From the NCBI GenBank assembly GCA_048886645.1, contig JBHLKN010000072.1, positions 1-10,262 of the forward strand: 10,262 nucleotides of DNA, read 5' to 3'. Each line of letters begins with the position of its first letter. The first letter of the stretch is position 1. A program made the translations under genes and the position numbers. Source of the stretch: Wukongarchaeum sp048886645 (GTDB lineage Archaea; Asgardarchaeota; Wukongarchaeia; Wukongarchaeales; Wukongarchaeaceae). This document shows positions 5,692 to 10,262 of this stretch, in pieces. The notes under the pieces were generated by a model. That model ran no database searches. It worked only from the letters and a program-made list of their open reading frames with translations, and was not told where the DNA came from.

Positions 5692-7290
5692 TTACGCTAC
5701 TGCCATTATTTCCGCTTCTTCTTTCTTCTTTTTCCTTTTCAGCCATTCTTGTACCGTGATACTATTCCGCATTTCTATCGCCTTTCTATGTATACTGTTC
5801 ATCGTGCAAAAAGGAATGATTTTTGCAACGCCTTCGTCTCTCATATATACACAATAGTGAATCGAACAACGTGAGCATCTGTTGAGATCAAAGTTGTATG
5901 GATCCATAAAGTGCATGGAGCTTATCAGGAGGGAGCGTTGGGAATATTCTCTTAAAGCTGAATAGTCGCCGCGCTTCAAAATGCCGCCTATAAGTTTTCT
6001 GAGAAGACCCTGTTTTTTCACAAATCTTAGCAGTCCAATTGCTCTCATTTTTGCTTTAAATCTGTTCCATCTGCCTCCCGCGTAAAGGTTTTCCGTAATC
6101 TTTTTAATTGTGCCAAGAAAACTGTTTAAATTCATCCACTCACCGAGGGTATGCCAATCTTCACCGTCTTCGTCAACTAAGATGTAGGTCGCCATGCCAC
6201 AATGGGGGCTTGTAGAAAACTCTACTCCGGGGTTTCCTGTGTAATATTCTATCATGCGGGCCATGAAAGCCATAGTGGTGCAAGGGAACCAGTCCCTATC
6301 TCTCTCAAATTTTCCTGGCAGTTGTTCGCCTGCAAGCCTTATTACGTCTGGAATCGTGACCCTTTGCTCTCTTAGTTTTTCTTTTTCTATTCTACCTGTA
6401 AAAGCTACTGGTTGAAATACTATTCCCCTTACTATGTCTATGTTTTCTATGGCGAATTTTATTATGTCGCCTATTTGATCGTCGTTTATTCCTTTGACTA
6501 CTGTAGGCACGAGGATTATGCTGTTTAGATTGCCTTTTCTGCAGTTTTCTATTGCTTTTAATTTTAAGGGGAAAAGGTCTTTTCCTCTTGCAACAACGTA
6601 AGGTTCGCGGGTCAAGCCGTCAAATTGCAAGTAAACTGAACTTATTCCCGCTTCCACGAGTGCTGGGGCGAGGGAGGGGTCTTTTGCGAGTCTTATACCG
6701 TTAGAAGCAACTTCTACGTGGGGAAAACCTAGTTCTTTGGCTATTCGTATTATTTCGGGTAAATCCTTTCTTACGGTAGGTTCACCCCCAGCAAACTGTA
6801 TTGCAGGACATGGAACTGGAGAGTTTTCCCTAACAGCCTGAAGTGCTTTCCTTATTTCCTCTAAAGAAGGTTCTGTGATGTATCCTGCAGCATTAGCATT
6901 AGCAAAACAAATAGGACACTTTAGGTTGCATCTGTTGGTCACATCTAGTAGGGCTAAGGCTGTGTGAGATTTATGGTTTGGACATAAACCACAATCCTGC
7001 GGGCACCCTTCTTTTAATGGCATTCTTGGATTGTCAAGTCTTCCATGCATAAACCATTGGCTTGCCCTATTGAACAGTTCGACATCACTCCAGTAAATGT
7101 CCCAAAAATCGCCGTGTTCTGGGCATTTTTTTACGATTACAACGTTGCCGTCTTCTTCTTTTACGGTTGCTGGAATGTTTTGCATACATTCAGGGCAAAT
7201 GGAAACTGTTTCATAGGGGAGCACTGGAGGTTCTGAATCTTTATATAACGGGTAAAGTTTTTCACTTACCAATATTTCAACCCTCTTCAT
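5692..7290 (-). CDS. tes: Tes-like radical SAM tetraether lipid synthase
   Basis: The Tes family (methanogen representatives include MJ0619) joins the phytanyl tails of two archaeal diether lipids through carbon-carbon bonds to form membrane-spanning tetraethers. Numbered from TTG 7299, residues 35-62 form a Cys-rich N-terminal module (CPEC...CPEHGDF), 99-106 read CPQDCGLC followed by NHKSHT, and 121-133 hold the radical SAM cluster motif CNLKCPIC (Cys124, Cys128, Cys131). AGGEPT at 170-175 is the SAM-binding GGE motif. The C-terminal Cys residues at 340, 367, 475, 478, 483 and 498 could carry auxiliary iron-sulfur clusters, as in Tes. The length of about 532 residues suits the family. A hydrophobic, basic segment at 408-442 may touch the membrane. 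ATG 7290 is preferred over TTG 7299 because it lies 43 bases from the TATA box. No Shine-Dalgarno precedes either. It could instead be another member of the same radical SAM family, but the full cysteine pattern favours Tes. Confidence 0.82.
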   Translation of the reverse strand: MKRVEILVSEKLYPLYKDSEPPVLPYETVSICPECMQNIPATVKEEDGNVVIVKKCPEHGDFWDIYWSDVELFNRASQWFMHGRLDNPRMPLKEGCPQDCGLCPNHKSHTALALLDVTNRCNLKCPICFANANAAGYITEPSLEEIRKALQAVRENSPVPCPAIQFAGGEPTVRKDLPEIIRIAKELGFPHVEVASNGIRLAKDPSLAPALVEAGISSVYLQFDGLTREPYVVARGKDLFPLKLKAIENCRKGNLNSIILVPTVVKGINDDQIGDIIKFAIENIDIVRGIVFQPVAFTGRIEKEKLREQRVTIPDVIRLAGEQLPGKFERDRDWFPCTTMAFMARMIEYYTGNPGVEFSTSPHCGMATYILVDEDGEDWHTLGEWMNLNSFLGTIKKITENLYAGGRWNRFKAKMRAIGLLRFVKKQGLLRKLIGGILKRGDYSALREYSQRSLLISSMHFMDPYNFDLNRCSRCSIHYCVYMRDEGVAKIIPFCTMNSIHRKAIEMRNSITVQEWLKRKKKKEEAEIMAVA

Positions 7291-7332
7291 TTTTTTCAAT
7301 CAAAAAGCTAACCTTTAGAAGCGGCCTAAATC

Positions 7333-7340
7333 TATTTAAA
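7333..7340 (-). promoter_or_regulatory. TATA box of tes
   Basis: The minus strand reads TTTAAATA, the same octamer as upstream of serB and of the gene starting at 3930. It predicts a start of transcription near 7311 and a leader of about 20 bases. Confidence 0.55.
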
Positions 7341-7353
7341 GAATTTCTTTCTT

Positions 7354-7374
7354 TTTCACCATAAAGTGGTGAAA
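7354..7374. promoter_or_regulatory. Perfect palindrome upstream of the tes TATA box
   Basis: TTTCACCA (7354-7361) and TGGTGAAA (7367-7374) are exact inverted repeats with a 5-base centre. The site begins 13 bases upstream of the TATA box on the minus strand, where archaeal activators usually bind. No T-run follows it in either direction, so a terminator is unlikely. The binding protein is unknown. Confidence 0.5.
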
Positions 7375-7425
7375 GATCAAAAACAAAAATGAACTATTAA
7401 AAAAAGAACAAACCGCAAAAACAAG

Positions 7426-7449
7426 CAAAAAAACAAAAAAACAAAAAAA
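7426..7449 (+). repeat. Three tandem CAAAAAAA units
   Basis: The 8-base unit is repeated exactly three times within a longer A-rich stretch. Read on the minus strand it is a row of three T7 tracts, which could stop transcripts coming from the right. It could equally be a bent or nucleosome-excluding A-tract region. Confidence 0.55.
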
Positions 7450-7477
7450 TTACGATTCTAGCCGTTATTAAACTCTC

Positions 7478-7515
7478 AATTACTTTAAATCAAAAGTAGT
7501 TATTTTAAAGTAATT
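7478..7515. repeat. 12-bp perfect inverted repeat
   Basis: AATTACTTTAAA (7478-7489) and TTTAAAGTAATT (7504-7515) are exact reverse complements separated by 14 bases. Role unknown: possibly a hairpin in RNA, a protein-binding site, or the scar of a small mobile element. No gene abuts it. Confidence 0.6.
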
Positions 7516-7730
7516 TTGAATAGAACCAGAAACCCACTAGTTTTAGTCAAACGTGTGGGTAGAGTTTCTTGAAGTCCAACTTGAAGTCACAGAAAAACTC
7601 CCCTAGGTTTTTGAAGAATGCATACCATGCCCAGCAGAGACACCAGAAATATTGACAAGATTTATTATTTACTTCGTTTTTAGTGTTTTTTAGTTGCTTT
7701 TTTAATTTTTGTAACTATTTTAGTGTTTTT

Positions 7731-7738
7731 TTTATTTC
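7731..7738 (+). repeat. Left copy of the 8-bp target-site duplication
   Basis: TTTATTTC directly precedes the left terminal inverted repeat of the IS remnant and is repeated at 8215-8222. A ninth base, G, also matches if the element is taken to begin one base later. Confidence 0.8.
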
Positions 7739-7753
7739 GGCTCTGTAGAAACC
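7739..7753 (+). repeat. Left terminal inverted repeat of the IS remnant
   Basis: Fifteen bases, exactly complementary in reverse to 8200-8214. The match stops immediately on both sides, which defines the element ends. Confidence 0.88.
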
Positions 7754-7780
7754 GTGTGATTCATAGTAGCGCAAAAGTTA

Positions 7781-8152
7781 ATGCGGGGTCCTTCAAACGA
7801 TGTGAAAGACTTCATCCCTTTGCTAAAGAAAGCTTGTAAAGCGGGGCGTATAAAGCTGGCTATAGGGGACAAAGGATACGACTCGGAAGAGAACCACAGG
7901 GCGGCCGGGGAAGATTTGGGAGTGGAAAAAGACACCATCATCCCTCCGAGAAACGAAGACATTCCTGTGTGGAAAACCAAGGGAAAGTATAGAAAAGAGC
8001 TGAAAAAAAAGGGTTACAGGAAGGAGGACTACAACCAGCGGAACATGAACGAAACCGTGTTTTTCGTCATGAAAAGACTGTTCGGAGAAGCTGTAACATC
8101 GAGGAAGACAGGCATGCAGAACAAAGAGATGATCTTGAAAATGATCGCATAA
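7781..8152 (+). pseudogene. Truncated DDE transposase (C-terminal 123 residues)
   Basis: The frame is open from just after a TGA at 7757-7759, and the first ATG is at 7781. The fragment keeps the second catalytic Asp in AIGDKGYDSEE (Asp30) and the third acidic residue in QRNMNETVFFVMKRLFGE (Glu91), the pattern of IS4/IS5-type transposases. The N-terminal DNA-binding region and the first catalytic Asp are gone, so it cannot be active. The C-terminus is MIA followed by TAA. The codons after the stop read NTHRTIRI in the same frame, similar to the AYNxHR ending I recall from related transposases, so the TAA may be a mutated Tyr codon. No ribosome binding site precedes ATG 7781. Confidence 0.85.
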
Positions 8153-8199
8153 AACACCCACAGAACCATAAGAATAAAAATTTATATAAAAATCCAAAG

Positions 8200-8214
8200 G
8201 GTTTCTACAGAGCC
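8200..8214 (-). repeat. Right terminal inverted repeat of the IS remnant
   Basis: Reverse complement of 7739-7753 with no mismatch. It is followed at once by the second TTTATTTC. Confidence 0.88.
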
Positions 8215-8222
8215 TTTATTTC
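8215..8222 (+). repeat. Right copy of the 8-bp target-site duplication
   Basis: TTTATTTC, identical to 7731-7738. Joining the flanks restores a T-rich sequence typical of the promoter region of the downstream regulator, so the element inserted upstream of that gene. Confidence 0.8.
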
Positions 8223-8314
8223 GTTTTTTGCTTTTTTAAGAAATTTTATATTTTTCGAGAGTTATTTTGAGTTTAGGGTAAAATTTTTCTGTATTTTTTG
8301 TTTAGGATTTTTTT

Positions 8315-8320
8315 GGAGGA
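8315..8320 (+). promoter_or_regulatory. Ribosome binding site that sets the TrmB-family start
   Basis: GGAGGA at 8315-8320 directly abuts TTG 8321, which is too close for initiation. It lies 9 bases before TTG 8330, which is well spaced. This favours the shorter protein. Confidence 0.6.
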
Positions 8321-8329
8321 TTGGAGATT

Positions 8330-9088
8330 TTGAGTGAGCGTTCGAGGCAGGCTTTGCGTGAGTTGGGATTAACACCCTATGAGGTCAGTGCTTATGTTAG
8401 TTTGTTAGAGGGGGGGATTTTAAGCGCGACGGAGATCAGTAAAACAAGCGGTATTCCTCTTACGCGGGTTTATGATGTTTTGGGTTCTTTGGAGTCTAAA
8501 GGATTTGTTCATAAGGCGGAACAGGGAAGACCGATTAAGTATTCTCCGGTCTCTCCTTCGAGTGCGCTTAATGCGTTGATTTTTTCGGCAGAGGAGAGGT
8601 TGAAGAAAATCAAGCATTTGGCCTTAGAAGAGCTTCAACCGTTATATGAGAAGTCAGGGGAGGCTGAGCGTCATGATGTTCTTATAATTCATGGTGTGAA
8701 TAATATTTTAGCACGGGGCATTGAAATGTTGGAGCATGTAGAGAAGTTTGTTCTTTTAACTGCCCCGGTAATGTCTAAACAATATCTTGAACATATTAAG
8801 CCTATTTTTTCACGTTTGCGTGAAAAAAACGTAGAAATCCTTGTTTTAGCGGGTGAAAAGTCTTTGGAAAACGATTTTAAAGATGTGGCAAGAGTGATTT
8901 TAAAAGAGGAACTCTTTGGCGGAGGGATCATTATTGATGGACGAGAGGTCATGATTTTGCTTTCAGGCACTAAATCAGGAGAAGGAGGAATGATCGGAAT
9001 ATGGTCTGATCACATAGGATTGGCAAGTTTTGCCCAAGAGTATTTTTATTTCCTTTGGAATAGCGTAAGAAAGGAAAAGGAAAATTAA
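8330..9088 (+). CDS. TrmB-family transcriptional regulator
   Basis: The 252-residue protein has a winged-helix domain at about residues 10-78, beginning with the typical LGLTPYEVSAYVSLL. The recognition helix region is SKTSGIPLTRVYDVLGSLESKGFV, and the wing is GRPIKYSPVSP. A helix at 85-110 resembles the dimerising coiled coil. Residues 115-248 match a TrmB-type effector domain, ending in the characteristic HIGLASFAQEYFYFLW. TrmB proteins sense sugars or other metabolites and repress or activate transporter and metabolic genes in archaea. The ligand here cannot be told. TTG 8330 is chosen because GGAGGA lies 9 bases upstream. A yjbQ gene follows 73 bases after the stop on the same strand, so it may be co-transcribed. 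The IS remnant ends about 115 bases upstream, close enough to disturb the promoter. The possible TATA element TTTTATAT at 8244-8251 lies downstream of the insertion. Confidence 0.88.
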   Translation: MSERSRQALRELGLTPYEVSAYVSLLEGGILSATEISKTSGIPLTRVYDVLGSLESKGFVHKAEQGRPIKYSPVSPSSALNALIFSAEERLKKIKHLALEELQPLYEKSGEAERHDVLIIHGVNNILARGIEMLEHVEKFVLLTAPVMSKQYLEHIKPIFSRLREKNVEILVLAGEKSLENDFKDVARVILKEELFGGGIIIDGREVMILLSGTKSGEGGMIGIWSDHIGLASFAQEYFYFLWNSVRKEKEN

Positions 9089-9161
9089 ATTAAAAAGATT
9101 TGAAAAGATTGAAGTTAAGTAATAAGAAACTTTCATAGATTTCTTCGTGGAGTGATTGTTA

Positions 9162-9566
9162 ATGCCAAGTTTTTTAGAAGAAATAGGGTTGAAAACAAAG
9201 GGTGAAATTGATTTGGTTGATATTACTTACGAAGTTTTTGAAAAAGTACGGAAGAGCGGTATAAGGAACGGTATTGTGACCGTTTTTAATCCGGGGTCTA
9301 CAGGGGCAGTAACAACGATTGAGTATGAACGCAATCTTTTAAAAGATTTTAAAAACTGTTTAGAAGAACTCATCCCAAAAAGCAGGAGTTATGGGCATCC
9401 TGGGAATGCTCACAGCCATCTTAGGGCGAGCGTATTAGGGCCAAGTGTCGCCATACCCGTAAAAAATGGTGAACCTATTCTTGGGACATGGCAACAAGTA
9501 GTTTTCATAGAGTTGGATACTCACCCGAGGAGTAGAAGAATTATAGTCAGTGTGACTGGTGAATGA
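9162..9566 (+). CDS. yjbQ: YjbQ/UPF0047 family protein
   Basis: The 134-residue length is typical of this small, widespread family, which forms compact beta-rich oligomers. E. coli YjbQ has weak thiamine-phosphate synthase activity, but the physiological role in archaea is not settled. Conserved features are NPGSTGAVTTIEYE in the first half, GHPGNAHSHLRASVLGPS with the two His residues of the putative active site, and IPVKNGEPILGTWQQVVFIELD followed by an Arg-rich strand (HPRSRRIIVSVTGE). All are present. ATG 9162 is chosen over TTG 9156 because GTGGAGTGAT at 9147-9156 is an excellent Shine-Dalgarno match at normal distance from the ATG and overlaps the TTG. It follows the TrmB-family gene on the same strand by 73 bases and precedes tRNA-Tyr. 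Confidence 0.92.
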   Translation: MPSFLEEIGLKTKGEIDLVDITYEVFEKVRKSGIRNGIVTVFNPGSTGAVTTIEYERNLLKDFKNCLEELIPKSRSYGHPGNAHSHLRASVLGPSVAIPVKNGEPILGTWQQVVFIELDTHPRSRRIIVSVTGE

Positions 9567-9594
9567 ACCAGAAAATTATAAAAGTTAGGAACAG

Positions 9595-9602
9595 TTTATT
9601 TA
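9595..9602 (+). promoter_or_regulatory. Probable TATA box of tRNA-Tyr
   Basis: TTTATTTA lies about 40 bases upstream of the first tRNA base, predicting a transcription start near 9625 and a leader of about 15 bases to be removed by RNase P. Confidence 0.4.
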
Positions 9603-9640
9603 ATAGTTAGCAAAATTATTTTTGTAGGTTTATAAGGGTG

Positions 9641-9773
9641 CCCGCGGTAGCTTAGACTGGTAGAGCACTCGGCTGTAGAAACACGCGAGTATAAGATAAC
9701 GGTATAACCGATCTATGAATGCTCGTCAGTCGAAACCGAGGGGTCGCTGGTTCAAATCCGGCCCGCGGGACCA
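9641..9773 (+). tRNA. tRNA-Tyr(GUA) with a 56-nt intron and encoded CCA
   Basis: The acceptor arms CCCGCGG (9641-9647) and CCGCGGG (9763-9769) pair perfectly. The C1-G72 pair is the identity element of archaeal tRNA-Tyr. The D arm is GCTT/GAGC, the anticodon stem CTCGG (9668-9672) pairs with CCGAG (9736-9740), the loop gives G34-U35-A36, and the T arm is GCTGG-TTCAAAT-CCGGC. The discriminator is A9770, and CCA is encoded at 9771-9773, unlike in the tRNA-Thr gene of this window. The intron sits after G37, the usual place. Introns in tRNA-Tyr(GUA) are common in archaea and eukaryotes. Confidence 0.95.
9679..9734 (+). other. Intron of tRNA-Tyr(GUA)
   Basis: The boundaries are set by the anticodon loop (G37 at 9678, base 38 at 9735) and could shift by one A without changing the product. 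The intron folds into a long hairpin: CGAGTAT (9686-9692) with ATGCTCG (9719-9725), AGAT with ATCT, and CGGT-ATA-ACCG at the tip. CGGCTG of the exon (9670-9675) can also pair with CAGTCG (9727-9732), so the splice-site fold is not a simple canonical bulge-helix-bulge. Confidence 0.75.
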
Positions 9774-9800
9774 GTCCCTATTTCCCTAAATTTAAAGACA

Positions 9801-9806
9801 TTTTTT
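9801..9806 (+). terminator. Oligo-T terminator of tRNA-Tyr
   Basis: A run of six T residues lies 28 bases after the encoded CCA, the usual kind of stop for archaeal tRNA transcripts. It also falls before the convergent BtpA-family gene. Confidence 0.4.
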
Positions 9807-9851
9807 GTAGGGAGCGAGGGAATGTATTTTCAGGGGGATATATGGTGGTTT

Positions 9852-10262
9852 TTAGGGAAGAAGTGGACTTACTGTTTTTATTAATTTTTTTAGTAGGTTT
9901 GGGTCTACGGGGTTTTCTGTTTTTTTGTTTATTTTTATGCCTGTTCCTACTATGCATCCGTCGGCTATTTTCAGCATTTCTTTTGCGTTTTTTGGGGTTA
10001 TTCCGCTGCCTATAAGGCATGGGGTTTCTGGTAAGGTTTGCTTAACTTTTAGAATGTTTTCTGGGTTCGGGGGGATTCCTGTTCTTTCCCCTGTGATTAT
10101 TATTGCATCTGCTTGTCCACGGTGTATTGCTTCTTTTGCTTCTTCTTCTATGGGGGCGGGGGGAGTTATCGGTTTTGCGTGTTTTACTTTTACGTCTGCA
10201 AAGATTTTTGTGTCTATTTTTAGGTTGGAGCGGTATCTTAGGGTTTCGTGGGCTTTTCCTTG
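9852..10262 (-). CDS. BtpA-family TIM-barrel protein, C-terminal part (5' end outside window)
   Basis: The frame is open from the right edge to a TAA at 9854-9852, giving the last 136 residues. The order of motifs matches the second half of the BtpA/SgcQ family (COG0434): HETLRYRSNLKIDTKIFADV followed by KVKHAKPI, then ADAIIITGERTGIPPNPE, CLIGSGITPKNAKEML, and ADGCIVGTGIKINKKTENPVD. The GSG and VGTGIK loops would form the phosphate-binding end of the barrel. BtpA in cyanobacteria affects photosystem I stability, and archaeal members have no settled role. No start is visible because about half the protein lies beyond the window. It converges on tRNA-Tyr. The gene is rich in AAA, ATA and CCC/CCA codons, more than its neighbours, which may reflect local composition. 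Confidence 0.85.
   Translation of the reverse strand, partial: QGKAHETLRYRSNLKIDTKIFADVKVKHAKPITPPAPIEEEAKEAIHRGQADAIIITGERTGIPPNPENILKVKQTLPETPCLIGSGITPKNAKEMLKIADGCIVGTGIKINKKTENPVDPNLLKKLIKTVSPLLP

Larger units (their letters stand above)
7291..7730. other. Long AT-rich intergenic region between tes and the IS remnant
   Basis: It holds, from left to right, the tes TATA box (7333-7340), a perfect palindrome (7354-7374), three CAAAAAAA units (7426-7449), a 12-bp inverted repeat (7478-7515), and a less AT-rich patch at 7520-7660. A 14-base direct repeat, TTTTAGTGTTTTTT, occurs at 7678-7691 and 7718-7731. I find no convincing gene. A frame without a start codon on the minus strand ends at TGA 7549-7547 and encodes an unusual Cys/Trp/Phe-rich peptide, possibly decayed coding sequence. 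Confidence 0.6.
7739..8214 (+). mobile_element. Internally deleted insertion sequence, 476 bp, with intact ends
   Basis: The ends are perfect 15-bp inverted repeats: GGCTCTGTAGAAACC at 7739-7753 and its reverse complement at 8200-8214. An 8-bp direct repeat, TTTATTTC, flanks them. The interior holds only the C-terminal part of a DDE transposase (7781-8152), and only about 27 bases separate that fragment from the left end. The rest of a normal IS of about 1-1.5 kb is missing. Eight- or nine-base duplications and this transposase style suggest the IS5 group broadly (for example the ISH1 or IS903 type), but that is inference. With intact ends it could be mobilised in trans by a full copy elsewhere. 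The interior is less AT-rich than its surroundings, as expected of acquired DNA. Confidence 0.88.

Noticed and set aside
7354..7374. Hairpin as a transcription terminator
   Set aside because: No T-run follows on either strand, and it lies upstream of the tes promoter rather than after a gene.
7823..8197. Minus-strand frame opposite the transposase fragment
   Set aside because: The plus-strand frame has clear DDE transposase motifs. The opposite frame shows none.
7739..8214. A domesticated small protein from the transposase remnant
   Set aside because: No ribosome binding site precedes ATG 7781, the first catalytic residue is missing, and the intact repeats and target duplication point to a simple recent remnant.
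9679..9734. Box C/D guide RNA inside the tRNA-Tyr intron, as occurs in some archaeal tRNA-Trp introns
   Set aside because: No C box with a matching CUGA D box is present in this intron or in the tRNA-Thr intron.
9719..10015. Open frame on the plus strand (RNRGVAGSNPARGTS...) with a hydrophobic tail
   Set aside because: It begins inside tRNA-Tyr and then runs antisense to the BtpA-family gene. The apparent hydrophobic stretch comes from antisense Lys and Asn codons.

Overview
The window looks archaeal. It carries two intron-containing tRNA genes (Thr-CGU and Tyr-GUA), a Tes-type radical SAM enzyme of tetraether lipid synthesis, a TrmB-family regulator, a YjbQ/UPF0047 protein and a BtpA-family TIM-barrel protein. 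TATA boxes of the form TTTAAATA lie upstream of several genes, and several genes seem to start at TTG codons that follow a good Shine-Dalgarno sequence. The SerB with two ACT domains and the style of the proteins would fit a TACK-type archaeon such as Bathyarchaeia, but that placement is inference without any search.

Layout. 1-788 (+): the 3' end of a Pro/Gln-rich gene built on a 30-bp tandem repeat, then an unrecognised gene with a very acidic tail. 800-3442: a divergent pair, serB (-) and glyA (+), sharing a 117-bp promoter region with a small palindrome. 3463-3930 (-): an unrecognised helical protein. 4091-4212 (-): tRNA-Thr(CGU) with a 47-nt intron. 4357-5472 (-): a nucleotidyltransferase-fold protein with a helical C-terminal half. 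5692-7290 (-): a Tes-like radical SAM protein, with a perfect 8-bp-arm palindrome just upstream of its TATA box. 7291-7730: a long AT-rich stretch with a 12-bp inverted repeat and a patch of less AT-rich, possibly degraded sequence. 7739-8214: an internally deleted insertion sequence with perfect 15-bp terminal inverted repeats and an 8-bp target duplication, holding only the C-terminal third or so of a DDE transposase. 8330-9566 (+): a TrmB-type regulator and a YjbQ protein, possibly co-transcribed. 9641-9773 (+): tRNA-Tyr(GUA) with a 56-nt intron. 9852-10262 (-): the C-terminal part of a BtpA-family protein, running off the window edge.

How the parts relate. SerB makes serine from phosphoserine and GlyA splits serine into glycine plus a one-carbon unit, so the divergent pair covers consecutive steps of one pathway and may be co-regulated from the shared gap. 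Tes would join two archaeol-type lipids into membrane-spanning tetraethers, a trait linked to membrane rigidity and growth conditions, which makes the palindrome at its promoter worth testing. Most of the window is housekeeping archaeal DNA. The accessory signal is concentrated at 7291-8222. I see no defence system, CRISPR array or large novel system.
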